Shown here: positions 9,929 through 18,764 of the stretch, in pieces | How the letters are laid out: every line of letters begins with the position of its first letter | Numbering within the stretch: position 1 is the first letter of the stretch | From: an uncultured Nitrospira sp. | Lineage (GTDB): Bacteria > Nitrospirota > Nitrospiria > Nitrospirales > Nitrospiraceae | Direction of reading: 5' to 3' | Assembly (NCBI GenBank): GCA_902500775.1 | Contig: CABVRZ010000025.1 | Coordinates: forward strand, 1 to 64,000 | DNA length: 64,000 bases | Notes under the pieces: generated by a model | What the model saw: the letters and a program-made list of their open reading frames with translations, nothing else | Told to the model about the DNA's origin: nothing | Databases searched by the model: none | Program-made: the position numbers and the translations under genes

Positions 9929-10939
9929 ATGATCGCACGCCTAATATCTTTGCCCGTTCTCCATGCATGGCTGACCACCTTGCTCGTCGTTTTGCTGTCC
10001 ATCCCCATCTATTCAAACGACTCTTGGGCAGAAGACGAAACAAGCCTTGCGGTCAATCTCGATGTGGACTGGCAACCATGGCAAATCCTCGAGACTCGAA
10101 CCGGTCGCACCCTATTGTTTGCGGAATGGCTCAAGACGCTTGAACAGCAGGACATTATCTACCTTGGAGAGGAGCATCATAACTCCTTCCATATTGAAGC
10201 GGCACTGAAAGTACTGGATCAGCTGGTAACGGATGGTATAGAACCCACGATTGGTTTGGAGATGTTCGGGTGGGACGGCCAACCAGCGCTGGATGAGTAC
10301 GTGGCAGAGTCCAAACCGGTCACGGATGAGTTTTTGGAGCAGGTGCGCTGGAAACAAAATTGGGGTGGAGCGTTCGAAGATTATGGGCCATTGGTGGCTT
10401 TTGCCCGAGACCATCATCTGTCTGTCCGAGCCATGAACCCGCCCAAGCCCCTTATTCGTCGTGTTGTTCAGGTTGGACTCGAGCAGGCTAGGCAACAACC
10501 AGAATGGACGTCCTGGGGGATCCTACAGGACGAGATCATCGATGATCCCGCCTATCGCGACCGGATTGTCGATCAACTGACGCGATGCCATGGAGGCACG
10601 GAAGACCATTACCGAACGATGTACGAAGCGTCCATGGTTCGCGATGAGGGCATGGCGAAGACACTGGTGACTCGGCAGAAAGAACTTCGCAGGGATCCCA
10701 GTGAACCCCGTCGGATCATCGTAAGTTACACCGGAGGTGGCCACATCCAATACAACCTTCCTGTGCCCAAGCGGGTCGCCAGACGGATGGGTGAGGACAT
10801 CAAACAAACCACCGTGTATTTGATGTCGTTTGATACTACTAAGGTGAACGACCTGCGAAGCCACCTAGAAGATCCCATTGCAGACTATGTCTGGCTTACC
10901 CCAGTGGGAAAAGCCAACCCCGCCAAACCTTGCCGATAG
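9929..10939 (+). CDS. ChaN-family (haem-binding uptake, Tiki superfamily) exported protein
   Basis: 336 aa from ATG 9929, preceded by TAGGAG; a longer reading from 9776 would run through the divergent gene. The N-terminus is a signal peptide (hydrophobic core VLHAWLTTLLVVLLSIPIYS, then Ala-type cleavage near WAED). The mature part starts with IIYLGEEHHNSFH, the conserved E-x-H-x-N-x-x-H block of ChaN/TIKI proteins, and ends with a second conserved YTGGGHIQYNLPVPKR block. ChaN homologues are associated with haem or iron uptake in some bacteria; a metal-dependent hydrolase role is equally possible. Confidence 0.82.
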   Translation: MIARLISLPVLHAWLTTLLVVLLSIPIYSNDSWAEDETSLAVNLDVDWQPWQILETRTGRTLLFAEWLKTLEQQDIIYLGEEHHNSFHIEAALKVLDQLVTDGIEPTIGLEMFGWDGQPALDEYVAESKPVTDEFLEQVRWKQNWGGAFEDYGPLVAFARDHHLSVRAMNPPKPLIRRVVQVGLEQARQQPEWTSWGILQDEIIDDPAYRDRIVDQLTRCHGGTEDHYRTMYEASMVRDEGMAKTLVTRQKELRRDPSEPRRIIVSYTGGGHIQYNLPVPKRVARRMGEDIKQTTVYLMSFDTTKVNDLRSHLEDPIADYVWLTPVGKANPAKPCR

Positions 10940-11073
10940 CGTCATCTCTCCATCTGTCGGACTTCTCCCCCTAAATACGGGATGCCTGATACTGAAGGTT
11001 GCTTGACACTCTCCAAGTCGGTCGGCAAACTGGCGCGAGCATGGCGTTTAGAGGAGCATCAAGAACCCCCTCC

Positions 11074-11973
11074 ATGACGAACCGAATTCCATGTAGTGCT
11101 GATCGACTCGACCTCTTGGATCCAGAGATGATCCAAGCGATCTCCGAGGCATCCGCATTTCTCATCGCCCGTCAATACGTCACTGAAAAGCGCGTCCGTA
11201 TTGTCGAGGCGAATCATTCCCAGATCTCCTCAACAGTGATCGGTAAGGCCGGGCTGTACGAACAGCAGATCAATTTGAAAGACGGTCACCTCGTTTCCTC
11301 ATGCTCCTGCTCAGTAGCAGAAGATCCCATGTGCCGGCATTGTATGGCGGTCTTGTTGGAGTATCATCGATGGACCTCCCAGCCAGAAGCCTCACCATCA
11401 AGTTCCCGGAAGGGATCGCCATCACGACCACAGACCAATTCGAAAACACGGGCACCTTTGACCTTGCAGTCATCCGTCCCCGATATTAAACTGAGTGAGG
11501 TCTTGACATTTGTTGAATGGTTGCAGCACGCGATGAAAGCTATCGAAAAAGAGCAGCCACTTCCTCCTGCACCTGCCATTGACGGAGGAGAGGTTTCTGC
11601 TTGGATTATTGCGATCAAGAGCCTGGAGGATCGACGCCGAGAAACAGAGACTGTGTTAGCTACCTTAGATGCAGAACTGCGAGATCGTAAGGCCTACGCC
11701 GCTCGTCTCACGCAACAGCTCCAGGCCTCTATGGCAGACCTCAAAACAGCCCAGGTCACCACACGAGATCTGGAACATGAAGTCGACACCTATCGGTCTA
11801 CCCTCATGAAACTTGGCAAGTTGACACAGGAGGTAGCACAGCATGATGAGCAGATCCGTATGGCAGCCCGTGAAATCCTAGATAAAGGGTCGCACTTTGA
11901 CAAAGTCGCCACGTCCTTCAAGGAAGTGGCAGCGGCACTTCAAGCTGTAGCCAAGACCACACCGGAGCCATAA
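11074..11973 (+). CDS. SWIM zinc-finger protein with C-terminal coiled coil
   Basis: About 299 aa from ATG 11074; in-frame starts at 11041 and 10999 are possible and none has a clear SD. A SWIM-type finger CSCSVAEDPMCRHC (CxC then CxHC) lies in the first third. A Ser/Pro-rich linker follows, then about 100 residues of charged heptad-like sequence (LEDRRRETETVLATLDAEL onward) predicted to be coiled coil. SWIM domains bind DNA, RNA or protein and usually accompany SNF2 helicases; here the domain stands alone with no helicase neighbour. Confidence 0.72.
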   Translation: MTNRIPCSADRLDLLDPEMIQAISEASAFLIARQYVTEKRVRIVEANHSQISSTVIGKAGLYEQQINLKDGHLVSSCSCSVAEDPMCRHCMAVLLEYHRWTSQPEASPSSSRKGSPSRPQTNSKTRAPLTLQSSVPDIKLSEVLTFVEWLQHAMKAIEKEQPLPPAPAIDGGEVSAWIIAIKSLEDRRRETETVLATLDAELRDRKAYAARLTQQLQASMADLKTAQVTTRDLEHEVDTYRSTLMKLGKLTQEVAQHDEQIRMAAREILDKGSHFDKVATSFKEVAAALQAVAKTTPEP

Positions 11974-12089
11974 CGGGTTCCCTCCATTTCCGTGGAATTC
12001 TTCTGTCCTGGTTCCACCTCTTGCACCATCCACGCGATGTCCAGTAAAATGCGCCCACTTTTTGTTTGTGGATTTAGAAGGGGGAAGAG

Positions 12090-12272
12090 ATGAAGCAGTT
12101 ATTGTCACACATGGGACTCTTCACCGCGGCCTTGTTGGGCCAGGCGTTACCGGCAATGGCGAATGTGTCGGAAGGGCCTCCGGATTATAGCGGGATCACC
12201 GGCCTGTACTACGTGCTGATCGCGATTGTGCTTATTTACGGCGTCTACGACACGTTTTTTAAGAAGTCCTAG
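12090..12272 (+). CDS. Small membrane peptide, 60 aa
   Basis: A real-looking small gene: GAAGGGGGAAGAG provides a good SD just before ATG 12090. The peptide has an N-terminal hydrophobic signal-like segment ending around PAMANVSEG and a second hydrophobic stretch YYVLIAIVLIYGVYDTFF before a short basic end (KKS). It is either a processed one-TM membrane peptide or a two-TM hairpin. I do not recognise a family. A strong terminator lies downstream. Confidence 0.7.
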   Translation: MKQLLSHMGLFTAALLGQALPAMANVSEGPPDYSGITGLYYVLIAIVLIYGVYDTFFKKS

Positions 12273-12338
12273 ACCATCGCGGTTTGCGGATCTGCTGTAG
12301 AGAGTCTTGGTTTTTTGTTGCTCGCGAGCTAGTTGAGA

Positions 12339-12373
12339 AACCTCCCACGTCAACTCTGTTGACGTGGGAGGTT
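12339..12373. terminator. Bidirectional terminator, 15-bp perfect stem
   Basis: AACCTCCCACGTCAA at 12339-12353 pairs perfectly with TTGACGTGGGAGGTT at 12359-12373 around a 5-base loop. A T-run (TTTTTTG, 12311-12317) lies on one side and GGGCTTTTG on the other. It sits between convergent genes and overlaps the stop end of the esterase gene. Confidence 0.85.
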
Positions 12374-13036
12374 GGGCTTTTGTTCTCGTTCGTTGAGTAC
12401 TGGCCTGAGGACTTTTAGCAGATGCTCGACAACGACCTTATATCCCTCGCTGGTTGGATGAAGACCGTCCGCCTGATTCAATAAGGAATTTCCCCCAACG
12501 CCTTCGAGGAAAAATGGAATAAAGGGCACCTGGTGCTCTTGTGCTAGATTCCGGTACATGACCTCGAATTTCGTCGTGTAATCCTGGCCATAATTCGGCG
12601 GCAATTTCATCCCGGCTAAGATTACCGTGACCTGCGCCTCTTGCAGCCGGCGGATAATCTGACGAAGATTATTGTACGTATCGTTGACCTGCAGCCCTCG
12701 AAGCCCATCGTTAGCACCCAGCTCAAGAATGACCAGTTCGGGCTGACTATTCAAAATCCAGGAAACACGGCGAAGCCCGCCTGCAGTGGTGTCGCCACTG
12801 ACCCCGGCATTGATCACACGATAGTGATAGCCTAGACTGTCGAGCTGGCGTTGTAACTGTGCGGGATAGGATCCGTCGACCTGTACCCCCAACCCAGCTG
12901 TGAGACTGTCACCAAACGCCACGATACGAGGTCGACTATCCGATGCAGAAGGAGCAGCGTCCGCCACAGGAAAGGGGCAGAGCAGTGTCACGAGCAGGAA
13001 CCCAATGATGTGATAGGTTTGCCTGATCAACACCAT
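12350..13036 (-). CDS. Exported SGNH/GDSL esterase, TesA-like
   Basis: 228 aa from ATG 13036, immediately preceded by GGAGGA; a longer open frame to 13330 crosses the divergent ABC gene and is rejected. Signal peptide at the N-terminus (IIGFLLVTLLCPFPVADAA). SGNH blocks are all present: AFGDSLTAGLG (nucleophile Ser), GVSGDTT (Gly), ELGANDGLRG (Asn) and DGLHP (Asp/His). This is the arylesterase/lysophospholipase TesA family, acting in the periplasm on acyl esters or thioesters. The divergent neighbours are the ABC pair usually found next to tesA. Confidence 0.92.
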   Translation of the reverse strand: MVLIRQTYHIIGFLLVTLLCPFPVADAAPSASDSRPRIVAFGDSLTAGLGVQVDGSYPAQLQRQLDSLGYHYRVINAGVSGDTTAGGLRRVSWILNSQPELVILELGANDGLRGLQVNDTYNNLRQIIRRLQEAQVTVILAGMKLPPNYGQDYTTKFEVMYRNLAQEHQVPFIPFFLEGVGGNSLLNQADGLHPTSEGYKVVVEHLLKVLRPVLNEREQKPNLPRQQS

Positions 13037-13121
13037 AATCTCCTCCAACACTCGATCCTTGTCTTCGTTCCGTATGGTATCATCATTTGCACTCGCATCT
13101 CGATGACCAACTAGGTATCTC

Positions 13122-13898
13122 ATGATCACCGTGAAAGATGTGTCGATGGTACTGGCAGCGGGGGGACATTCCGTCATGATTCTGGACCGCCTTACCTTTG
13201 ACATTCCACCCAAACAGACGGTGGCGATTGTAGGACCATCTGGGAGCGGCAAATCGACATTGCTCGGACTCATGGCTGGTCTTGACCGGCCAACCTCCGG
13301 CCTCATTGCGCTAGATGGAACGGAGATCACGACGATGTCCGAAAACCAGATGGCACGGTTCCGACGAGAAAAAATAGGTTATATCTTCCAATCATTTCAT
13401 CTCATCCCGACGCTGACGGCCATCGAGAACGTGGCGGTTCCTCTCGAGTTGAGTGGTGAACAACGGAGCACGGATCGTGCTGCCGAGCTGCTGACTGCGG
13501 TTGGGCTGTCCGGCCGCATGGAGCACTATCCCGTCCAACTCTCTGGTGGAGAACAGCAACGAGTCGCTGTGGCTCGCGCCTTTGCATGTCGTCCCCCGAT
13601 TTTGTTTGCTGACGAGCCCACCGGCAATCTGGACAGTGCAACCGGTGCCCATGTCGTCGAACTCTTACTGGCCCTGCACCGTGACTATGGCACCACCCTC
13701 GTATTGGTCACACATGACGCCAACCTGGCGGCCTCAATGCAACGGGTGTTGTCGCTGAGAGATGGCCGCCTGATATCAGATACCTTGGCAGCATATCCCG
13801 AGTTTATCGATGCCGGTCCGGACGGCTCACCAGATGACAGCGGGATTTTCCCTACGATGGGTATGCAGATCGAGTCTCCCCCCACCCCTCGCTCATGA
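13122..13898 (+). CDS. ABC transporter ATP-binding protein (YbbA/LolD type)
   Basis: 258 aa. Walker [11 protein letters not shown]-loop [15 protein letters not shown], signature [14 protein letters not shown], Walker [13 protein letters not shown] and the switch His in VLVTHD are all intact, in the LolD/MacB-like subfamily. The stop overlaps the start of the permease gene in ATGA, indicating translational coupling. Next to a TesA-like esterase this is the bacterial YbbA; its substrate is not established, with envelope lipid or lipoprotein handling likely. The C-terminal tail after residue 225 is Pro/Ser-rich and looks unstructured. Confidence 0.92.
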   Translation: MITVKDVSMVLAAGGHSVMILDRLTFDIPPKQTVAIVGPSGSGKSTLLGLMAGLDRPTSGLIALDGTEITTMSENQMARFRREKIGYIFQSFHLIPTLTAIENVAVPLELSGEQRSTDRAAELLTAVGLSGRMEHYPVQLSGGEQQRVAVARAFACRPPILFADEPTGNLDSATGAHVVELLLALHRDYGTTLVLVTHDANLAASMQRVLSLRDGRLISDTLAAYPEFIDAGPDGSPDDSGIFPTMGMQIESPPTPRS

Positions 13899-16564
13899 CG
13901 TCTTTCTTGTTCAACATGGCTTGGCGAGAAACACGCGGAGCCTGGCGGCATTTCGTCTACTTTTTACTTTGTATCGCGATCGGAGTGGGTGCGTTGACCG
14001 GTGTCTCCCTGTTCTCCACGCAGGTCGAGCGAGTGGTACACAAAGAAGCACGTGGTCTTTTGGGTGGAGATCTAGAGATTCGCTTATCTCGATTACTGAG
14101 TCCAACCGGTCAATCGGTTTTGGACAAGTTGAGCGAGCGTGGAATTACGCTCACCCATGTGAGCGAGCTCGTCGCGATGGCCGCCAGAATGGAGTCTTCC
14201 GGGAGTGGACAGCCGACCCAGATCATCGAACTTAAAGCCGTCGAGACTCAGTATCCACTGTACGGCACGCTCCGACTGGAACCTCAATCCGCGTTATCAG
14301 AACTACTCAATGCACAGAACCGCCAATGCCCCACGAGGCCCTGTTACGGAGTGCTCGTCCAGGAGTCGCTCCTCATCAGAATGGGGCTGACGATCGGTGC
14401 TCGCCTCAGGATCGGTCAAGCCCAATTCATCATTACCGGCGTGCTCAGAACAGAACCGGATCGCATGGCCAATGCGTTCAGCCTAGGACCTCGAGTCCTC
14501 GTGTCCCGTGAGGGGTTGCACGCAGCGGAACTCATCAAAGTTGGTAGCAGAATCCGAGAACGGTATCTCCTCAAGCTTCCGAGTACAGTACGCCCAGAAC
14601 CCTTGCTCTACGAGTTGAGGGGTCTGCTCGCCTCAGACTCGGCCCGCGTGTCGAGTTATCGGGATGCGCAACCACAACTGAAGCAGTCATTGGAGCAGTT
14701 AACTCGGTATATCGGCTTGATCGGATTGACGGCGCTGTTTTTGGGAGGCTTAGGAGTCGCGACCTCCGTCCATGCGTTTGTACGGGAAAAATTGCACACG
14801 ATTGCCATCTTAAAAACGATCGGGGCGGATTCTCACGCCATTATTCGAACCTATGGATTCCAGGCGATGCTGCTCGGACTGCTAGGGAGCCTCATCGGCC
14901 TGGCTCTTGGCATACTCCTTCACCAAGGACTGCCGAGAGTGATCGCCTCCATGATGGCTTCGGATCTGCTCGACCAATTGGGATATATGAACGATGGGCT
15001 CGGAATCTCGATTGGCCCGCTTGCCAAAGGCTTGGCATTGGGCGTCTTGTCTACCCTGCTCTTTACGCTTTGGCCGCTGCTGACGATTCGTGACGTGAAA
15101 CCAGCTCGAATCTTTCGGCGAGAGGTGGTGCCGCTTGCACCCTCCGGTAGCCAGAAGACAACCCGATGGTGGAAGCGATGGCGAGAGATGGATCAAATCA
15201 AGGCTTGTGCCTCTCTTGTCATTGGCTCAGGATTGGCCCTGTTATCAGTGTGGCAAGCAAATTCTTGGGGGGTCGGTCTCCTCTTCATCCTCGCGTTCGC
15301 GATGGCCGTGCTGCTGTTGGGTGCGGCGGCCCGTGGCGGGCTGGTACTCCTGAGGAAAGCTCCACGGCCGGGGCTGCTCATCCTTCGCCAGGCACTAGGC
15401 AACGTCGTACGACCGGGAAGCCAGGCGGTGAGTATCACGATCGCGATCGGGATCGCCGTGATGATTATCACGACTGTGTCCCTCGTCGAACAGGCCCTGC
15501 TTGAGCAAGTCGGCGCGAATCGTCCGAAGGATACCCCGTCATTCTTTTTTATCGATATTCAACCAGATCAAGCTGATGGGATCATGGCGCTCTTACGTCA
15601 ACACTCCCGCGACCCGAACCCCAAACTGACCCCACTGGTGCGATCTCGCTTCTCAGCGGTTAATGGCGAGCCGGTGAAGTTCGATGCGATGTCGGAGGAG
15701 GAAGAACAGAGAGAGAAGTCTACCCCAAAGGAAGACCGCCGGAAGAAGTGGTACTTGACACGGGAATATGTTCTGACCTTCCTTCAGGACCTTCCCAAAG
15801 ATAATCGGATCGTGCAGGGTGAGTGGTGGAAACCCAGACAGGTGTTTCCGACGCCGCTGATTTCGATCGAAGAAGATGCCGCGAAACAACTCGGCCTCAC
15901 GGTTGGCGATTCTCTTGAACTCGACATTCAAGGCACACCCATCACAGGGGAGATCAGCAGCATTCGACAAGTGGACTGGGAAAACTTCTCCACCAACTTT
16001 TATATGATCTTTTCTCCGGGTTCCCTTGATGGCGCACCACATACCTATGTGGCTACCGTGCACGTCTCGCCATCTGAAGAAATCGCGTTACAACAAGCCG
16101 TTGTCTCATCCTTCCCTAACGTGACAGCCATCAATATGGGCGACGTCTTCGCCAATTTTTCACGTGTCCTTGATCGCCTGTCCCTTGCCATCCGTGCCGT
16201 GGCCTTGTTCTGCATCCTGTCTGGAGGATTGGTGATGGCGGCAGCCCTGGCGGCAACACGTTACCGCCGATTATATGAATCAGTTATTTTGAAAGCCTTG
16301 GGCGCCACACGCAGCGTGGTTGTGCGGTCGTTTGCAGCAGAATATGCGCTCCTCGGCACACTCGCGGGACTTCTTGGATGTGCAATGGCCAGTGCGCTCT
16401 CCTGGGGAGTGCTGGAGTCAATATTCGAGCTGTCTTGGAGTCTTCAACCAGCCGTGTTGGCCACGGGTTTCATCGCGACGATCGCGCTCACAATGCTGGT
16501 TGGGTTTCTCGGAACCTATCGGCTACTCGGTCAACCACCGCTGGCGGTCCTGCGCCAAGAATAA
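13895..16564 (+). CDS. ABC transporter permease, FtsX/MacB-like (YbbP type)
   Basis: 889 aa, usual length for YbbP. One N-terminal TM (FVYFLLCIAIGVGALTGVSLF), a large periplasmic domain, a first FtsX-like membrane block (about residues 270-400), a central TM pair, a second periplasmic domain and a final FtsX block ending GFLGTYRLLGQPPLAVLRQE. This duplicated FtsX layout identifies the permease partner of the preceding ATPase. It probably moves hydrophobic molecules from the outer face of the inner membrane. Start overlaps the ATPase stop by four bases. Confidence 0.92.
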   Translation: MTSFLFNMAWRETRGAWRHFVYFLLCIAIGVGALTGVSLFSTQVERVVHKEARGLLGGDLEIRLSRLLSPTGQSVLDKLSERGITLTHVSELVAMAARMESSGSGQPTQIIELKAVETQYPLYGTLRLEPQSALSELLNAQNRQCPTRPCYGVLVQESLLIRMGLTIGARLRIGQAQFIITGVLRTEPDRMANAFSLGPRVLVSREGLHAAELIKVGSRIRERYLLKLPSTVRPEPLLYELRGLLASDSARVSSYRDAQPQLKQSLEQLTRYIGLIGLTALFLGGLGVATSVHAFVREKLHTIAILKTIGADSHAIIRTYGFQAMLLGLLGSLIGLALGILLHQGLPRVIASMMASDLLDQLGYMNDGLGISIGPLAKGLALGVLSTLLFTLWPLLTIRDVKPARIFRREVVPLAPSGSQKTTRWWKRWREMDQIKACASLVIGSGLALLSVWQANSWGVGLLFILAFAMAVLLLGAAARGGLVLLRKAPRPGLLILRQALGNVVRPGSQAVSITIAIGIAVMIITTVSLVEQALLEQVGANRPKDTPSFFFIDIQPDQADGIMALLRQHSRDPNPKLTPLVRSRFSAVNGEPVKFDAMSEEEEQREKSTPKEDRRKKWYLTREYVLTFLQDLPKDNRIVQGEWWKPRQVFPTPLISIEEDAAKQLGLTVGDSLELDIQGTPITGEISSIRQVDWENFSTNFYMIFSPGSLDGAPHTYVATVHVSPSEEIALQQAVVSSFPNVTAINMGDVFANFSRVLDRLSLAIRAVALFCILSGGLVMAAALAATRYRRLYESVILKALGATRSVVVRSFAAEYALLGTLAGLLGCAMASALSWGVLESIFELSWSLQPAVLATGFIATIALTMLVGFLGTYRLLGQPPLAVLRQE

Positions 16565-16802
16565 ATGAGACGATTATCCACGTATTTCTTACACCACTCT
16601 ATCTGACGCACCACATTCGCTGATGCCCACCTGGCGCTGTCTCGCTTGTACAGAATCATTCCTCGGCTCACAGGGAACCCCTACCCAACGTACTTTGCTG
16701 TGCCTAGCAGAATTCAGCTCGCGAACCGCTGCGCCATGAGGTTCGTAGCTTGGTAGTCGGATTCGTGAAGGGATCGCAGGCTATCCACGGGTCCGCCCCC
16801 AA
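16565..16802. other. Intergenic region after the ABC permease
   Basis: 238 bases without a convincing gene, ahead of the RTX promoter module. I see no strong terminator or repeat in it. Confidence 0.5.
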
Positions 16803-16976
16803 GAATCAAATTTGATTCACCACGAGAATCGATTCCGATACACATCGCCGCGGTCACAAAAAATGTGTGTATACGTATATTGACTCAGCAAAGTCTTATC
16901 TTGTTGTAAATACATATTATTGTCCCATAACCGACTGTTGTCATTACACATGCTCAAGATTGGCATTGAGCTTGCT
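16803..16976 (+). promoter_or_regulatory. Sigma-54 promoter with tandem upstream activator sites (RTX gene)
   Basis: -24/-12 element TGGCATTGAGCTTGCT at 16961-16976: GG (16962-16963), exactly ten bases, GC (16974-16975), as required for RpoN. 158 bases upstream of it lie two inverted-repeat sites whose starts are 23 bp apart: GAATCAAATTTGATTC (16803-16818, perfect palindrome) and GAATCGATTC extended to CGATACA (16826-16841). Predicted transcription start is near 16986, about 235 bases before the RTX start codon. The whole block aligns without gaps to 18591-18764 ahead of the exporter operon. The promoter elements are visible; the identity of the enhancer-binding protein is unknown. Confidence 0.75.
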
Positions 16977-17079
16977 AGGTCCACACACAGAGCCGTTCTG
17001 GCGAACGATGCCAGCCTAGGCTTATGTACAACAGAGTTACCGCATCGGAAGGGACAGCGGGAAAGGAGGAAGAAATCCG

Positions 17080-17151
17080 ATGTGCGCAATAACGGTAGAG
17101 GCAACTAGTAAAGAGGTCCAAATCATGAGGACAGGTGAAGCCGACTTATAG
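17080..17151 (+). CDS. Putative 23-aa leader peptide in the RTX 5' UTR
   Basis: ATG at 17080 follows GAAAGGAGGAAG, the strongest SD in the region, ten bases away, and the frame stops with TAG at 17149-17151. The peptide starts MCAITVEATSK and has no recognisable motif. It lies entirely between the predicted transcription start and the RTX gene, followed by a hairpin (TCCCACT 17165-17171 / AGTGGGA 17192-17198) just before the RTX SD. It could be a regulatory upstream ORF; it could also be chance. Confidence 0.4.
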   Translation: MCAITVEATSKEVQIMRTGEADL

Positions 17152-17220
17152 GCAGCCTCCTCACTCCCACTGGACCAGGACGATCCAGGCTAGTGGGATT
17201 AACCAATAAAGGAGAAACAC

Positions 17221-18264
17221 ATGGCAACACCAGGCGATGATATCATTGTCGGCACGCTCGGTCCGGATACAATCAACGGGTTGGGGGGAAACGATACCAT
17301 AGTGGGGTTGGCGGGAGCTGACACACTCTATGGCGACGCTGCAGCGGGGCCGTATGGGAGGGATAACCTCATTGGTGGAGATGGCAATGATAAACTGTAC
17401 GGCTTTGGTGGAAATGATTGGCTGATCGGGGGTAAAGGTAATGACCTCCTGAATGGGGGATCAGGCATCGACACCGCCGACTACAGCAACCGGAGCATCA
17501 AAGGAATTGGCTACATTGGGGCAACTGCCGCCGTCACCGTCGACCTCAATCTGGCGGGCGCGCAGAACACGGGAGGAAGCGGCTTCGATACGCTCGTGAG
17601 TATCGAGAACGTGACCGGGACAAAGTTTAATGATACCCTCATCGGCAATGGGAGCGCCAACGTGCTTGTTGGATTGGAGGGGAACGACTTTCTCAACGGC
17701 AGGGGCGGCAATGACCGGCTGGAGGGCGGCACCGGTGACGACTTTCTCAACGGTGGTGATGGCAACGACACTCTCAACGGCGGCGATGGCATCGATACCT
17801 TGGACGGGTGGAACGGCCATGATACGTTGAACGGTGGGGCTGGCAATGACACGCTGCTTGGTTACTATGGCAACGATACCCTTACCGGTGGAGCTGGGAA
17901 AGATACGCTCTGGGGCGAAAGTGGGAACGATAAGTTCGTGTACACGTCTGTCAGTGACAGCCCAGCCTTTGGTGGCAGAGATGTCATCCAAGACTTTGCT
18001 GGAAATGGAGCATTCGCAGGCGATCAGATCGATGTGCATGCGATCGATGCCAATGGCACGCTGAGCGGCAACCAGGATTTCACCTATATTGGTAGCAATC
18101 CATTTACGTTTAACTTTTTTTCGGGTACTTACATTCCCGGCCAGCTCCGATATGACAGTGGAACAGGAATCCTCCAGGGCAATACTGATTTTGATGGTGC
18201 TCCAGAGTTCGAGGTTCAGCTCGACAACCATGCGAGCGTCTTCTTCACAGACCTCATCCTGTAA
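17221..18264 (+). CDS. RTX calcium-binding protein, type I secreted
   Basis: 347 aa with AAAGGAG before ATG 17221. Two blocks of GGxGxD nonapeptides (about residues 10-85 and 150-240; for example GGNGNDTLNGGDGIDTLDG-like runs) would form calcium-filled beta-rolls after export. Between them is a VTVDLNL...FDTLVSIENVTGT linker common in such proteins. The C-terminus ends TDLIL, an acidic residue followed by hydrophobic residues, as in extreme C-terminal type I secretion signals (DFIV/DFLV type). There is no N-terminal signal peptide and no protease or lipase domain, so it is a pure repeat protein, perhaps a surface or matrix component. The exporter genes follow after a terminator. Confidence 0.9.
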   Translation: MATPGDDIIVGTLGPDTINGLGGNDTIVGLAGADTLYGDAAAGPYGRDNLIGGDGNDKLYGFGGNDWLIGGKGNDLLNGGSGIDTADYSNRSIKGIGYIGATAAVTVDLNLAGAQNTGGSGFDTLVSIENVTGTKFNDTLIGNGSANVLVGLEGNDFLNGRGGNDRLEGGTGDDFLNGGDGNDTLNGGDGIDTLDGWNGHDTLNGGAGNDTLLGYYGNDTLTGGAGKDTLWGESGNDKFVYTSVSDSPAFGGRDVIQDFAGNGAFAGDQIDVHAIDANGTLSGNQDFTYIGSNPFTFNFFSGTYIPGQLRYDSGTGILQGNTDFDGAPEFEVQLDNHASVFFTDLIL

Positions 18265-18282
18265 GCATCCTGCCTCTGCGCT

Positions 18283-18304
18283 GGGGGCCCTATCCAGGGC
18301 CCCC
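18283..18304 (+). terminator. GC-rich hairpin after the RTX gene
   Basis: GGGGGCCCT (18283-18291) pairs perfectly with AGGGCCCCC (18296-18304) around ATCC. It lies 18 bases past the RTX stop codon. There is no clear T-run after it, so it may act as an mRNA 3' stabiliser or partial terminator, separating cargo and exporter transcripts. Confidence 0.65.
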
Positions 18305-18590
18305 GCATCCATGTGAGCAGAGTGACATCCGCTGTCGGTCCTATCGACACCCACCATACCTAATCATTTATTATTGCCCATCCTGTAATCATGGATTCGT
18401 AGTTGCAACAGGCCTTCGGAGAGTCGACTTGCTCACGCGACCGCGATGTCCTGTACCGAATACGCCTTGGTCTCGAAACTCCGCACACGTGCCTCGTACC
18501 ACAACTGTGTACCTTCTTCCTGCCCTGCCATGGAAATAGTGGGCTAGTGGCCTGCTGCGTAAAGACCTGTCCTCTCGAACTCGTTTCACT

Positions 18591-18764
18591 GAATCGAATT
18601 GGATACAGCCATGGAATCGATTTCGATACAGCTCTTAGCGATGATCAGGTATGTGTTGATACGTGCAACGGAGCGTATTGGTCCTATCATGTTGTAATTA
18701 CGTACAGTATACCAATCCTACTCTGTCGTTAACGTGCACACGGTAGATCGGCATCGAGTTTGCT
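18591..18764 (+). promoter_or_regulatory. Sigma-54 promoter with tandem upstream activator sites (exporter operon)
   Basis: -24/-12 element CGGCATCGAGTTTGCT at 18749-18764 with GG-N10-GC spacing. Two tandem activator-like sites start at 18591 (GAATCGAATTGGATACAG) and 18614 (GAATCGATTTCGATACAG), 23 bp apart, 158 bp ahead of the promoter element. All distances equal those upstream of the RTX gene (16803-16976). Blocks shared by the two modules include GAATCGATTYCGATACA, ATGTGTKKATACGT and GTCYTATCWTGTTGTAAWTA, the last being an AT-rich stretch between enhancer and promoter where a bending protein could bind. Confidence 0.75.

Noticed and set aside
13037-13330. N-terminal extension of the esterase frame.
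   Set aside because: Overlaps the divergent ABC ATPase; ATG 13036 has a perfect SD and opens a signal peptide.
17461-18357. 298-codon minus-strand frame opposite the RTX gene.
   Set aside because: Shadow of the Gly/Asp repeat; no start signal and repetitive low-complexity translation.
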